A stretch of 64,000 nt of DNA from DATEDA01 sp963789885 (GTDB lineage Bacteria > Pseudomonadota > Gammaproteobacteria > Burkholderiales > SG8-39). Positions within the stretch are counted from its first letter, which is position 1. The number at the start of each line of letters is the position of its first letter. The translations under genes were made by a program, and so were the position numbers. Location: NCBI GenBank assembly GCA_963789885.1, contig CAWBNB010000010.1, forward strand, positions 62,001 through 126,000, written 5' to 3'. The notes under the pieces are model-generated. The model searched no databases. It worked only from the letters and a program-made list of their open reading frames with translations, and was not told where the DNA came from. This document shows positions 10,351 through 20,607 of the stretch, in pieces.

Positions 10351-11076
10351 CTACTTCTTCCCGGCCTCGTCGAGCATCTTCGACAGACGCGCCGCGCTCA
10401 GGACGCCGGAGACGCGCTGCCCGTCGGCGAAGACGAGCGTGGGCGTGCCGTTGATGCGGTACTTCCGGCTCAAGCCGAGATTCTTCTCGATCGGCGTGTC
10501 GCAATTCGCCTTCGCCGCGGGCGGCGCGACCTCGTTCAGCATCAGGTCGAGCCATGCCTTCGACCGGTCGGGCGCGCACCAGACCGCCTTCGAGATCGCG
10601 GGCGATTCGGGCGAGATGATCGGGATCATGAAGACGTGCACGGTCACGTCGTCGACCTTGGCGAGCTCCTTGTCGAGCCGCTTGCAGTAGGGACAGCGCG
10701 GGTCGGTGAAGTAGGCGAGCTGCCGCGACCCCTTGCCGCGCACGATCTTGAACGCCTGGGCGAGCGGCAGGTCGGCGAACCGGATCGCGTTCAGCCTGCG
10801 CATCCGCGCCTCGGTGAGGTCGGTCTGGGTCTTGCTGTCGAAGATGTTGCCGATGAAGATGTAGCTCGCCGCCTCGTCGGTATAGACGATCCGCGTGCCC
10901 TCTTCGGTCGCAAGCCGGACCTCGTAGAGGCCGAGAATGTTGGTCTTCGCGACGCCTTCGACCTTCACCTCGCTGCCGAGCATCTCCGCGACCGCCTTGC
11001 GGATCGCGTCCTCGTCGGCGTGCGCGACGGTGGCCGCGCAGACGAGCGCGAGGGCTACGGCGAGTGTTCTGAGCAT
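10351..11076 (-). CDS. dsbC: Thiol:disulfide interchange protein DsbC
   Basis: A periplasmic disulfide isomerase of 241 residues. It has a cleavable signal peptide (residues 1-20, ending AHA), an N-terminal dimerisation domain and a thioredoxin-fold domain with active site CPYC at residues 128-131 (FTDPRCPYCKRL). The cis-Pro loop appears in RINGTPTLVFADG. DsbC rearranges wrong disulfides and is kept reduced by DsbD. It lies 28 bases after the UbiH-type gene on the same strand. Confidence 0.95.
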   Translation of the reverse strand: MLRTLAVALALVCAATVAHADEDAIRKAVAEMLGSEVKVEGVAKTNILGLYEVRLATEEGTRIVYTDEAASYIFIGNIFDSKTQTDLTEARMRRLNAIRFADLPLAQAFKIVRGKGSRQLAYFTDPRCPYCKRLDKELAKVDDVTVHVFMIPIISPESPAISKAVWCAPDRSKAWLDLMLNEVAPPAAKANCDTPIEKNLGLSRKYRINGTPTLVFADGQRVSGVLSAARLSKMLDEAGKK

Positions 11077-11103
11077 GGGCGAGCGACTCTCTGGAAAGGG
11101 GGT

Positions 11104-12265
11104 TCAGCCGATGGCGTGCGCGATCAGCAGGTTCTTCACGATGGCCGATCGGTCGGTGAGATTGAGTCCGAGATTCCGCACGCGCGACGCGGCAGCACCG
11201 CGGAGCGCGAACAACCTTGCCAGCCCGTCGGTCACCGTACGCACTGCCAGTATAGCCTCCGCTCGCGAGCGCTCGTAGCGCCGCAGCACCGCGCGGTCGC
11301 CGCAATCGCGGAACGGCTCGCGCTGCGCGAGCGTACGGGCAAGCGTTGCGGCATCCCCGAAACCGAGGTTCACGCCCTGGCCCGCGAGCGGGTGCACGAC
11401 GTGGGCCGCATCGCCGACCAGGGCGACGCGCGGTGCAATCATCGATTCGGCCGTCATGCGTTGCAAGGGGAAGACCTGCGCCGGCGTGATCAGTTCGAGA
11501 TCGCCCAGGACCGCCTGCCCCGCGTCGCCGACCCGGCGGCAAAGCTCGGGCGGTGACAGTCCGGCAAGCTCGCGGCCGTGGACCTCGGCTGTGGACCACA
11601 CCATCGACATTCGGTTCCCCGGCAACGGCAGGTAGGCAAGCACCCCGTCCGGCCGGAACCATTGGAACGCGGCGCCGTCATGGGGCTTCACGGTCGCGAA
11701 GTTCGCGACCACGCCGAGCTGGCCATAGCCCGTGGCGTGTGCGGTCAGCCCGGCGGCCCGCCGTACCCAGGATTGCGCGCCGTCCGCCCCGATCACGAGC
11801 TCCGCATGGATCGTTTGGCCGCCCTCGAGCGCAAGCGCGGCCGTGTCCGCTTGGACCTCCAGACGCTCGCAGCGCGCCGGCACGATGCGCCGGACGCGTT
11901 CGAGCCGCGCGAGCCGCTCCCACAGCGCCCACGCGAGGCGCCCGCTCTCCAGGATGAACGCGAGCGTCGCGACGCCGGCGTCGTAGGCGGAGAACTCGAG
12001 GCGCGAGTCGGGGGCATCACCGAAGACCGTCATCCGGGTGACCGGCTGGACGCGGCGCGCGTCGAGCGCCTCCCACACCTCGATGCTCACCGAGGAACGC
12101 GCGCGAGGCCGGGCTGATCGCGTAGATCCGGCCGTCCCACTCGTCGCCCGGCGGCACGGGAGGTGCAGGCTCGACGAGCGCGACCTCGAGGCCGGCGCGC
12201 CCCAGCGCGGTGGCGAGGCTCGCGCCGACCAGGCCGGCACCGACGATCGCGACGTTGCAGTCCAC
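11104..12265 (-). CDS. UbiH/UbiF-family FAD-dependent hydroxylase, one frameshift
   Basis: An aromatic-ring monooxygenase of the ubiquinone-synthesis family. It has the N-terminal dinucleotide motif VAIVGAGLVGASLA, the mid DG-type motif LVIGADGAQSWVR and the C-terminal FAD motif LVGDAAHVVHPLAGQGVNLG. It starts at GTG 12265. One extra base near 12092 breaks the frame between ISPASRAFL and SIEVWEALDARRV. Corrected length is 386 residues. A second UbiH-family gene occurs at 38057-39235. Which ring position (C5, C6 or C1) each attacks cannot be told from sequence alone. Confidence 0.88.
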
Positions 12266-12303
12266 GCCGCGATTGTAGGTCCTGCGGCGCGGACCGCTGG
12301 GCG

Positions 12304-13315
12304 TCAGCCGAACGGCTGCGCGCGGATCGAGACCCGTTCCTCCTGCATGGTGCGCCCGAGGAGCTTGACCAGCGCGTAGGCGGTGTCGATGTGCGGCGTC
12401 GGAACGCCGGTCAGTTGCCCGAGCTCGATCACTGCGCCGACCAGCGCATCGATCTCCGGGTCGCGCCCCGCCTCGACGTCCTGCAGCATCGACGTCTTGT
12501 GCTTGCCGACCTTCTCGGCGCCGGCGATGCGCTTTTCCAGCGTCACCCGGAAGCCGACGCCGAGCTTGTTCGCCACCTGCTCGGCCTCGCGCATCATCGC
12601 CGCGGCGAGCTCGCGGGTGGGCGCGAACTGACAGATGTCGACGAGCGTCGAGTGCGTGAGCGCGCTGATCGGATTGAAGGTGAGGTTGCCCCAGAGCTTG
12701 AGCCAGATCTCGGCGCGGATACTGGTGAGCACCGGCGCCTTGAGCCCGGCGCGCACGAACGTTTCGGCGAGTCTCACGACGCGCGTCGATTCCGAGCCGT
12801 CCGAGCTCGCCGAGCGGGAAACGGTCGCCCTCGATGTGGCGAACGACGCCGGGCGCCGCCAGCTCGCACGCCGGGTAGACGACGCAGCCGATGATCCGGG
12901 CCGGGTCGATCGCGCTCATGATCGCGCCGTCCGGATCGACGGCCGCGACGCGGCGGCCCTCGAACGGCCCGCCGTGGCGCTGGAAGTACCACCACGGGAT
13001 GCCGTTCTGCATCGGCACGATCACGGTCTCGTCGTGGAGCAGGTGATGCAGGTCGTTCACGACCGGCGCGACTTGATGCGCTTTCATGCCGAGGATCACG
13101 ACGTCGTGGGGCCCGGCTTCGGCGAGGCTCGCGGTGGCCTTGATGCCCGGCGCGATGTAGTCGGTGCCGTCGGCCATGGTGAGCCGCATGCCCCGCGCGC
13201 GGATCGCTTCGAGGTTGGCACCGCGCGCGATGAGCGTGACGTCCTCGCCCGCGGCGGCGAGCTTGACACCGACGTAGCCGCCGATCGAACCGGCGCCGAC
13301 GACGCAGAATTTCAT
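12304..13315 (-). CDS. Ketopantoate reductase family protein (2-dehydropantoate 2-reductase-like), one frameshift
   Basis: An NADPH-dependent reductase of the PanE/ApbA family. The N-terminal Rossmann motif is FCVVGAGSIGGYVG, followed by LIARG, VILGMKAHQ and PMQNGIPWW; the helical C-terminal half has KLWGNLTFNPISALT. One extra base near 12790 splits the gene between GDRFPLGEL and the TRVVRLAETFVRAGLKAP segment; the corrected product is 336 residues. PanE makes pantoate for coenzyme A. Some relatives act on other 2-keto acids, so the symbol panE is not assigned firmly. Confidence 0.85.
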
Positions 13316-13410
13316 CGAAAGTCCCCCCTGGAGCGCGGCCGGGCGGCCGCCTAAGACAGTGGGGCGGATAAGTACCAGACTTGCTGCGCCGCAGCAACAC
13401 CACTGGTCAA

Positions 13411-13450
13411 GGGGTGTCGCCTTGACACCCCCGGGAGGCGGCCGGAAAAT
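13411..13450 (+). promoter_or_regulatory. Promoter of tRNA-Met with overlapping dyad
   Basis: A perfect TTGACA (13422-13427) is followed after 17 bases by GAAAAT (13445-13450) and then a GC-rich discriminator, 23 bases before the tRNA. The -35 box lies inside a perfect 8-bp inverted repeat (13411-13418 and 13424-13431). GC-rich discriminators are typical of stringently controlled tRNA promoters. Confidence 0.6.
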
Positions 13451-13472
13451 GCCGCCCCTCCCGTCCGCATCA

Positions 13473-13549
13473 GGTGATGTAGCTCAGCTGGTTAGAGCGC
13501 GGCACTCATAATGCCGAGGTCGGTGGTTCGAGCCCACCCATCACTACCA
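13473..13549 (+). tRNA. tRNA-Met (CAU anticodon)
   Basis: A complete 77-base cloverleaf. The acceptor GGTGATG pairs with CATCACT including one G-U, the D arm is GCTCAGCTGGTTAGAGC, the anticodon loop is CTCATAA with anticodon CAT, and the T loop is TTCGAGC. An encoded CCA ends at 13549. A CAU anticodon could be elongator Met or lysidine-modified Ile2. I favour elongator Met but cannot exclude Ile2. The absence of the initiator-type G-C runs argues against fMet. Confidence 0.93.
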
Positions 13550-13631
13550 CCCCTCCTGTTCAAATCCCTGACTCGCCACCATTTTCCCGACCCTGGACCA
13601 GGAAAATGGCTGCCCGTCGAGGCGCCCCGGC

Positions 13632-13637
13632 TAGAAT
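13632..13637 (+). promoter_or_regulatory. Candidate -10 element of the secreted hypothetical / miaB unit
   Basis: TAGAAT, 33 bases before ATG 13670, followed by a GC-rich discriminator. There is no recognisable -35. The same hexamer precedes glyQ, dusB and the gene at 60107. Confidence 0.35.
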
Positions 13638-13669
13638 ACGGGCCACTCGAACCCGGCTCCCGTTACGCG

Positions 13670-14107
13670 ATGCGAATCCCGGTGTTGCTCGGCCTCGGCG
13701 CTGCGCTCCTCGCAGCAGGGACCGTCGCCGCCCAGACGATCACCCGGGCGCTCCCCGACGATGCCCCGCGCGCGTACATGTCGCACGTCCGCGAGAACCT
13801 GCTCTCGATCGACGGCCGCGAGACGAAGCTCGCGCCGGGTGGCCAGATCCGCGGTCAGAACAACCTCCTGGTGCTTCCCGCCGCAGTGCCCAAGGATTCG
13901 CTGGTGAAGTACCAGCTCGACAAATCCGGCGAGCTCTATCGCGCGTGGATCCTGACCAAGGAGGAAGAAGCGCGGCCCGATCGTTTCTCGCCCGCGAGTA
14001 CCCAGGGTCGGCCGGTGGAGCAGGTGCTGCCCCAGTACGATCCGCCGCCGCGGCGCTTCGGCGAGCCGCCGCCGCCCGCCGACACCCCGACCCGCTCGAC
14101 GAACTGA
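13670..14107 (+). CDS. Secreted hypothetical protein upstream of miaB
   Basis: A 145-residue protein with a clear signal peptide (MRIPVLLGLGAALLAAGTVA, cleavage near AAQ at residue 22). A compact domain follows: RENLLSIDGRETKLAPGGQI, RGQNNLLVLPAAVPKDSLVKY, then LDKSGELYRAWILTKEE. The tail is Pro-rich and disordered (YDPPPRRFGEPPPPADTP). It is probably periplasmic. I know of no function. It is followed after 22 bases by miaB and may share its transcript. Confidence 0.75.
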   Translation: MRIPVLLGLGAALLAAGTVAAQTITRALPDDAPRAYMSHVRENLLSIDGRETKLAPGGQIRGQNNLLVLPAAVPKDSLVKYQLDKSGELYRAWILTKEEEARPDRFSPASTQGRPVEQVLPQYDPPPRRFGEPPPPADTPTRSTN

Positions 14108-14129
14108 TTCACCGTCCGACCACGCGCCG

Positions 14130-15521
14130 ATGACGCAGCGCGTCTACATCCGCACCTTCGGGTGCCAGATGAACGAGTACGACTCGGACCGCATGGCCGA
14201 CGTGCTTGCCGCCGCCGACGGCTACCAGCGGTGCGAGCGGCCGGAGGACGCCGACCTCATCCTCTTCAACACCTGCTCGGTGCGCGAGAAGGCGCAGGAG
14301 AAGGTGTTCGCCGATCTCGGACGCGTCAAGCACCTCAAACGCGCGCGCCCCGACCTCGTGATCGGCGTGGGCGGCTGCGTCGCGAGCCAGGAAGGCCGCG
14401 CGATCGTCGCGCGCGCGCCCTACGTCGATCTCGTGTTCGGTCCGCAGACGCTGCACCGGCTACCCGATCTCCTCGCCGAGCGCCGTCGCACCGGCCGTGC
14501 GCAGGTCGACGTGTCGTTTCCCGAGATCGAGAAGTTCGACCGCCTGCCGCCCCCGCGCGTCGCGGGGCCTGCGGCATTCGTCTCGATCATGGAAGGCTGC
14601 AGCAAGTACTGCAGCTTCTGCGTCGTGCCCTACACGCGCGGCGAGGAGATCTCGCGGCGCTTCGAGGACGTGCTCACCGAGGTCGCGGACCTGAGCCTGC
14701 AGGGCGTCAAGGAGATCACGCTGCTCGGCCAGAACGTGAATGCCTATCGCGGCCGGATCGACGACGGCGACGCCGCGGAAGCGGGTGCCGAACGGGCGGA
14801 CTTCGCGGTCCTCCTCGACTATCTCGCGGATATCCCGGGCATCGAGCGGATCCGCTTCACGACGTCGCACCCGCGCGAATTCACGCCGCGGCTCGTCGAC
14901 TGCTACGCGCGTACGACCAAGCTCGTCTCGCACGTGCACCTCCCGGTGCAGTCGGGCTCCGACCGCGTGCTCGCGGCGATGAAGCGCGGGTACACCGCGC
15001 TCGAGTACAAGGCGATTGTCCGGCGCCTGCGCGCGGTGCGGCCGGGCATCTCGATCTCGTCGGATTTCATCGTGGGCTTTCCGGGCGAATCCGAGCGCGA
15101 TTTCGACGCGACGCTGCGGCTCGTGGACGAGGTGGGGTTCGACGCCTCGTTCGCCTTCGTCTACAGCCGCCGCCCCGGCACGCCGGCGGCGGAGCTTCCC
15201 GACGACACGCCGCCGGACGAAAAGCTCGCGCGCCTGCATCGCCTGCAGGCCGCGCTCGAGCCGCACGCGCAGCGAATCGCGGCCGAGATGGTCGGCACCG
15301 TGCAGCGCGTGCTGGTCGAGGGTCCGGCGAAGAAGGACCCGGCCGAGCTCTGCGGGCGCACCGACAACAATCGCGTCGTAAATTTTGCCGGTGATCCGCG
15401 CCTCGTCGGCGGCTTCGTCGACGTCGCGATCGACGAAGCACGGTCCCACAGCCTGCGCGGCACCGTCGTCGAGGCCGGCCGCGGTCGTGCGGGCGCCGTT
15501 CGTCCAAGCCTGCCACAATAG
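14130..15521 (+). CDS. miaB: tRNA-2-methylthio-N6-dimethylallyladenosine synthase MiaB
   Basis: A radical-SAM methylthiotransferase that modifies A37 of UNN-reading tRNAs. It has 463 residues. The N-terminal UPF0004 domain carries the three auxiliary-cluster cysteines C12 (FGCQMN), C49 (NTCSVRE) and C83 (GGCVAS). The radical SAM cluster is C157, C161 and C164 (CSKYCSFC). The C-terminal TRAM domain is present (GRTDNNRVVNF ... GGFVDVAIDEA). It begins the miaB-phoH-ybeY-corC-lnt string. Confidence 0.97.
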   Translation: MTQRVYIRTFGCQMNEYDSDRMADVLAAADGYQRCERPEDADLILFNTCSVREKAQEKVFADLGRVKHLKRARPDLVIGVGGCVASQEGRAIVARAPYVDLVFGPQTLHRLPDLLAERRRTGRAQVDVSFPEIEKFDRLPPPRVAGPAAFVSIMEGCSKYCSFCVVPYTRGEEISRRFEDVLTEVADLSLQGVKEITLLGQNVNAYRGRIDDGDAAEAGAERADFAVLLDYLADIPGIERIRFTTSHPREFTPRLVDCYARTTKLVSHVHLPVQSGSDRVLAAMKRGYTALEYKAIVRRLRAVRPGISISSDFIVGFPGESERDFDATLRLVDEVGFDASFAFVYSRRPGTPAAELPDDTPPDEKLARLHRLQAALEPHAQRIAAEMVGTVQRVLVEGPAKKDPAELCGRTDNNRVVNFAGDPRLVGGFVDVAIDEARSHSLRGTVVEAGRGRAGAVRPSLPQ

Positions 15522-15549
15522 ATTGCCCGTCCATCCCCCAAGCCCGGCA

Positions 15550-16522
<973 letters not shown>

Positions 16523-16533
<11 letters not shown>

Positions 16534-16978
16534 ACGCCGCGGCCGGTCGCGCTCCGAGCTCGCGGTCCAGTACGCGGCGCGGCGTGCGGGGCTGCCGGCG
16601 CGCTCGAGCGTCGCGGCCTGGCTCGCGGCCGCGCTGCCCGGGCGCAGGGCGCGGCTCACCGTGCGTTTCGTCGGCGGCCCGGAAGGGCGCCGGCTCAATC
16701 GCGACTATCGCGCTCGCGACTACGCGACCAACGTGCTGACTTTCGCCTATGGCGGACCCGGGCTCGCTGGCGACATCGTGCTCTGCGCCCCGGTGGTCGC
16801 GCGCGAGGCGCGCGAGCGCTCGCTCCCCGTGCGCGCGCACTTCGCCCATCTCGTCGTGCACGGCGCGCTGCATCTCGCCGGCCACGACCACGGGCGGGGC
16901 CGGGATGCGGCCATAATGGAGGCAGCGGAGAGACGGATCCTGGCGCGGCTGGGGTTCGACGACCCCTACCGGAGCTGA
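16523..16978 (+). CDS. ybeY: Endoribonuclease YbeY
   Basis: A metal-dependent single-strand endoribonuclease for 16S rRNA 3'-end maturation and ribosome quality control. It has 151 residues. The zinc motif is HLVVHGALHLAGHDH near residues 113-127, with three His ligands, and the preceding signature is DYATNVLTFAYG. It starts at GTG 16523, inside the phoH 3' end, consistent with coupling. ATG 16530 is in a different frame and was rejected. Confidence 0.93.
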
Positions 16979-16998
16979 CGCGGCCCCGGCCGGTTTCC

Positions 16999-17841
16999 AT
17001 GGACGACAGCCCTAGCCACAAGCCGTCCCTGCTGGAGCGTCTCGGCGCGCTCATCATGCGCGAGCCCGAGGACCGCGAGCAGCTGATCACGCTCCTGCGC
17101 TCGGCGCACGAGCGCAACCTCCTCGACGCCGACGCCCTCACGATGATCGAGGGCGCGCTCCAGGTCTCCGAGACCAAGGTGCGCGACGTCATGATTCCGC
17201 GCGCGCAGATGGACGTGATCGACATCAACGAGCCGCCCGACCGGTTCATCCCGCACGTGATCGCCACCGCGCACTCGCGCTTCCCGGTGATCGACCGCGA
17301 TCGCGACCACGTCATCGGCATCCTGCTCGCGAAGGACCTGCTGCGCTACTACGCCGGCGAGGAGGAGTTCAACGTCCGCGCGATGTTGCGGCCGGCGATC
17401 TTCGTCCCGGAATCGAAGCGGCTGAACGTGCTGCTGCGCGAGTTCCGCGGCAACCGCAACCACATGGCGATCGTCGTGGACGAGTACGGCGGCATCGCGG
17501 GGCTGGTCACCATCGAGGACGTGCTCGAGCAGATCGTCGGCGACATCGAGGACGAGTACGACTTCGACGAGGTCGAGGACAACATCCTGCGCGAGAAGGG
17601 CGGCCGGTTCCGGGTGAAGGCGCAGACCCAGATCGCGGACTTCAACCAGGTGTTCAAGACCGCCTTCCCCGACGAGGAGTTCGACACCGTCGGCGGTCTG
17701 GTGATCAGCCGCTTCGGCCGGCTGCCGAAGCGCGGCGACACCACGACGATCGACGACCTCCGGTTCCAGGTGCAGCGCGCCGACAGCCGGCGGCTCCACA
17801 CCTTGCTCGTCGAGCGAATCAAGGCGCCGCCCCAGGCATGA
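16999..17841 (+). CDS. corC: CorC/HlyC-type CBS-domain protein (Mg2+/Co2+ efflux)
   Basis: A 280-residue cytoplasmic protein with two CBS motifs (VRDVMIPRAQMDVID and RPAIFVPESKRLNVLL), an EDVLEQIVGDIEDEYD loop and a C-terminal CorC/HlyC domain (FNQVFKTAFPDEEFDTVGG). It lacks a membrane domain, as in E. coli CorC. The family is linked to Mg2+/Co2+ efflux. The stop overlaps the lnt start as ATGA. Confidence 0.93.
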   Translation: MDDSPSHKPSLLERLGALIMREPEDREQLITLLRSAHERNLLDADALTMIEGALQVSETKVRDVMIPRAQMDVIDINEPPDRFIPHVIATAHSRFPVIDRDRDHVIGILLAKDLLRYYAGEEEFNVRAMLRPAIFVPESKRLNVLLREFRGNRNHMAIVVDEYGGIAGLVTIEDVLEQIVGDIEDEYDFDEVEDNILREKGGRFRVKAQTQIADFNQVFKTAFPDEEFDTVGGLVISRFGRLPKRGDTTTIDDLRFQVQRADSRRLHTLLVERIKAPPQA

Positions 17842-19376
17842 CCGCGGCGGCTTCGGGCGCCGTCCGGCTCGCGGCCGCCTGCACGCCCGGCGCGGCGTCG
17901 ATGGCGCTCGGCGCCGCCTCGGTCGCGGCGTTCGGCGACTGGTCGCTCTGGCCGCTCCCGCTCGCCACGTTCGCCGTGCTCGCGCGGCTCTGGCTGCGGG
18001 CACCGACGCCGCGCGCTGCAGGCCTCCTCGGCTTCGCGTTTGGCGCCGGCCACTTTCTCGTCGGCGTGAGCTGGGTGTACGTCAGCCTGCACGACTTCGG
18101 CGGGCTGCCGGCGCCGGTCACCGGGCTCGCGACGATCGTGTTCTGCTTCATCCTCGCGGCCTACCCGGCCGCGGTCGGCTGGGCGCAGGCCAAGCTTGCA
18201 GCGCCGGCTCCGGTGCGGCTCATGCTCGTGATCCCCGCGCTCTGGACGGTCGCCGAGTGGCTGCGCGGCTGGATCTTCACCGGGTTCCCCTGGCTCGCGA
18301 TCGGCTATTCGCAGCTCGACGGTCCGCTCGCCGGCTTCGCGCCGGTCGGCGGAATGTTCGCCGTCTCGCTCCTGGCGACCGCGATCGCCGGCGCGCTCGT
18401 CACGCTCTTCGTCGCGCGCGGTACGCCGCGGATCGCCGCAATCGCGGTGATCGGCGCGATCGCAGGCGGCGGCTGGGCTCTGCGCGCCATCGACTGGACC
18501 GCGCCCTACGGCGAACCGCTCGACGTCGCCCTGCTGCAGGGGAACATCCCGCAGGAGCTCAAGTTCGTGCCGGGCCGCTACCAGGCGACGCTCGAGACCT
18601 ACGCGCGGCTCGCCGCCGGCACGAAGGCGCGTCTGGTCGTGCTGCCGGAGACGGCCATCCCGCGCTTTCTCGACGACGTCGACCCGGCGTACCTCGAGAC
18701 GCTCACCGCCCCCGTCGCCGCGCGCGGCGGCGACATGCTGATCGGCGTGCCGCTCCTCGACCGGACACGGCGCTACTACAACGCGGTCGTCAGCTTCGGT
18801 GCGTCGCCGCAGCAGGCGTACGCGAAGTCCCACCTCGTGCCGTTCGGCGAATTCGTGCCGACCGGCTTCGGCTGGCTGGTGGCGATGATGCGGATCCCGC
18901 TCGGCGAGTTCGCGCGCGGCGCGACGGACCAGCAGCCGCTCGCGGTCGCGGGCCAGCGTGTCGCGGTGAACATCTGCTACGAGGACGCGTTCGGCGAGGA
19001 GATCATCCGGCAGCTCCCCGCCGCGACGTTGCTCGCGAACGTGAGCAACGTCGCCTGGTTCGGCGACTCGCTCGCCCCCGCCCAGCACCTGCGGATCTCG
19101 CGGATGCGCGCGGTCGAGGCTGGACGCTACATGCTGCGCGCCACGAACACCGGCGTCACCGCGATCGTTGCGCCAGACGGGTCGGTCGCCGGACGCCTCC
19201 CGTCGTTCAGCGAAGGGGTGCTCGAGGGTCGGGTCCAGGGCCGTACGGGGGCCACCCCGTACGTGACCACCGGGAATGCGCCGGTCCTGCTCGCCTGCCT
19301 GGCGGTACTCGCGGTCGCGGCCGCCCGGACCCACGCAAAACGCCGTCCCGACGCGGACTTGGACGCGGGTCGCTAG
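17838..19376 (+). CDS. lnt: Apolipoprotein N-acyltransferase Lnt
   Basis: The inner-membrane enzyme that adds the third acyl chain to lipoprotein N-terminal Cys. It has 512 residues. About seven to eight membrane segments occupy residues 1-210 and the C-terminus. Between them lies a periplasmic nitrilase-fold domain with the catalytic triad: Glu in VVLPETAIPRF, Lys in AYAKSHLVPFGEF and Cys in VNICYEDAFGEE. The ATGA overlap with corC indicates co-translation. Confidence 0.96.
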   Translation: MTAAASGAVRLAAACTPGAASMALGAASVAAFGDWSLWPLPLATFAVLARLWLRAPTPRAAGLLGFAFGAGHFLVGVSWVYVSLHDFGGLPAPVTGLATIVFCFILAAYPAAVGWAQAKLAAPAPVRLMLVIPALWTVAEWLRGWIFTGFPWLAIGYSQLDGPLAGFAPVGGMFAVSLLATAIAGALVTLFVARGTPRIAAIAVIGAIAGGGWALRAIDWTAPYGEPLDVALLQGNIPQELKFVPGRYQATLETYARLAAGTKARLVVLPETAIPRFLDDVDPAYLETLTAPVAARGGDMLIGVPLLDRTRRYYNAVVSFGASPQQAYAKSHLVPFGEFVPTGFGWLVAMMRIPLGEFARGATDQQPLAVAGQRVAVNICYEDAFGEEIIRQLPAATLLANVSNVAWFGDSLAPAQHLRISRMRAVEAGRYMLRATNTGVTAIVAPDGSVAGRLPSFSEGVLEGRVQGRTGATPYVTTGNAPVLLACLAVLAVAAARTHAKRRPDADLDAGR

Positions 19377-19535
19377 CGCGAGCGCGGCGCAGCAACCACT
19401 CCAGCGGACGGATCGCGATTCCGGATCGGGAAATGCGCGCCGCAGGCTTCCCTGGCGCGCGGCCAGGAGTAAACTAGCCGGGCGCGGGCGGATACCGCGC
19501 CACCCCGTCAATCTTTCGCGCAAAGGAGGCTGCCA

Positions 19536-19739
19536 ATGACTGACGCAGAGATCGAGGCGCTTAGGGAAAGAATCACCTCGCTACGCACCGAGCACCACGA
19601 TCTGGACGCGGCCATCTGTCGCATGGAAGAGAGCAGGATTTTCGAAGACGAGCAGCTGCATCGCCTCAAGAAGAAGAAGCTGCACCTGAAGGATCAGATC
19701 GTCTCCCTCGAGCACAAGCTCGGCGAGCCGACCCACTAG
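19536..19739 (+). CDS. DUF465 (YdcH-like) small coiled-coil protein
   Basis: A 67-residue, highly charged helical protein with the DUF465 pattern: LRTEHHDLDAAICRMEE, then LHRLKKKKLHLKDQIVSLEH. A very strong Shine-Dalgarno AAAGGAGG precedes the ATG. A TAAACT hexamer near 19470 could be the -10. The family is common in proteobacteria and unstudied. High expression is suggested by the ribosome site only. Confidence 0.85.
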   Translation: MTDAEIEALRERITSLRTEHHDLDAAICRMEESRIFEDEQLHRLKKKKLHLKDQIVSLEHKLGEPTH

Positions 19740-19815
19740 AGCCGGGGAGTTTCTACCCGCCCCCCGTAATCCCCGCGCGCCGGGGCCAGCCCCGCGCGCC
19801 TTCGGCGTTTCTCCA

Positions 19816-20484
19816 ATGGGAACCACCATCGAACTCGCTGCAGCCGACGGCCATCGCTTTGCCGCCTATCGCGCCGAGCCCGCGGGCAAGCCCCGCGGCG
19901 CGCTCGTCGTCATCCAGGAAATCTTCGGCGTCAACAGCCACATCAAGAGCGTCGCGGACGGCTACGCCGCCGACGGCTATCTCGCGATCGCGCCTGCGCT
20001 CTTCGACCGGAGCGAGCGAGGCCTCGACATCGGGTACTCGCAGCCGGAGATCGACCGCGGCCGCGCGATCATGCAGAAGGTGTCGATGGACGATGCGCTC
20101 AAGGACGTGGCGGTGGCGATCAAGACCGTCGCGTCCGCCGGCAAGGTCGGCATCGTCGGCTACTGCTGGGGCGGGACCGTCGCCTGGGTCGCGGCGTCGA
20201 AGCTCGACGGCCTCGCGTGCTCGGCACCCTACTACGGCGGCGGCATCCTCGCGAACAAGGACCTCAAGCCGCGCTGCCCGGTGCTGCTGCACTTCGGCGA
20301 GACGGACCACGCAATTCCGATCGACCAGGTGCGCGCATGGCTCGCGGCGCGCCCCGAGCTCACCGCCCACATCTATCCCGCCGGTCACGGCTTCAACTGC
20401 GACCACCGCGGTTCGTATCACGCCGAGAGCGCGAAGCTCGCGCGCACGAGGACGCTCGAGTTCCTCCGGCGCTACGTCGGTTAG
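19816..20484 (+). CDS. Dienelactone hydrolase family protein
   Basis: A 222-residue alpha/beta hydrolase with the family's Cys nucleophile in GYCWGGTVAW, the acid region FGETDHAIPIDQV and the catalytic His in YPAGHGFNCDHRG. It resembles carboxymethylenebutenolidase, which opens dienelactone in chlorocatechol breakdown. Many family members act on other esters, and no other catechol genes are nearby, so the substrate is unknown. Confidence 0.88.
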   Translation: MGTTIELAAADGHRFAAYRAEPAGKPRGALVVIQEIFGVNSHIKSVADGYAADGYLAIAPALFDRSERGLDIGYSQPEIDRGRAIMQKVSMDDALKDVAVAIKTVASAGKVGIVGYCWGGTVAWVAASKLDGLACSAPYYGGGILANKDLKPRCPVLLHFGETDHAIPIDQVRAWLAARPELTAHIYPAGHGFNCDHRGSYHAESAKLARTRTLEFLRRYVG

Positions 20485-20607
20485 CGCCGGGCGTCCCCAT
20501 CGCCGGGGGCAGCAGCCTGGCGATCGGGCGAGTCGCGTAGAGCTGCGACACGCGGCCGTGCGAGCGAGAGGATTTGCATCGCGCCACGGCGGAGGAGGGT
20601 TGATGCC

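Noticed and set aside
9086..10690. A 534-codon frame running from the MltA start through the dsbC region
   Set aside because: It is open only because of frameshifts. Family motifs alternate between frames and the tail is antisense to dsbC.
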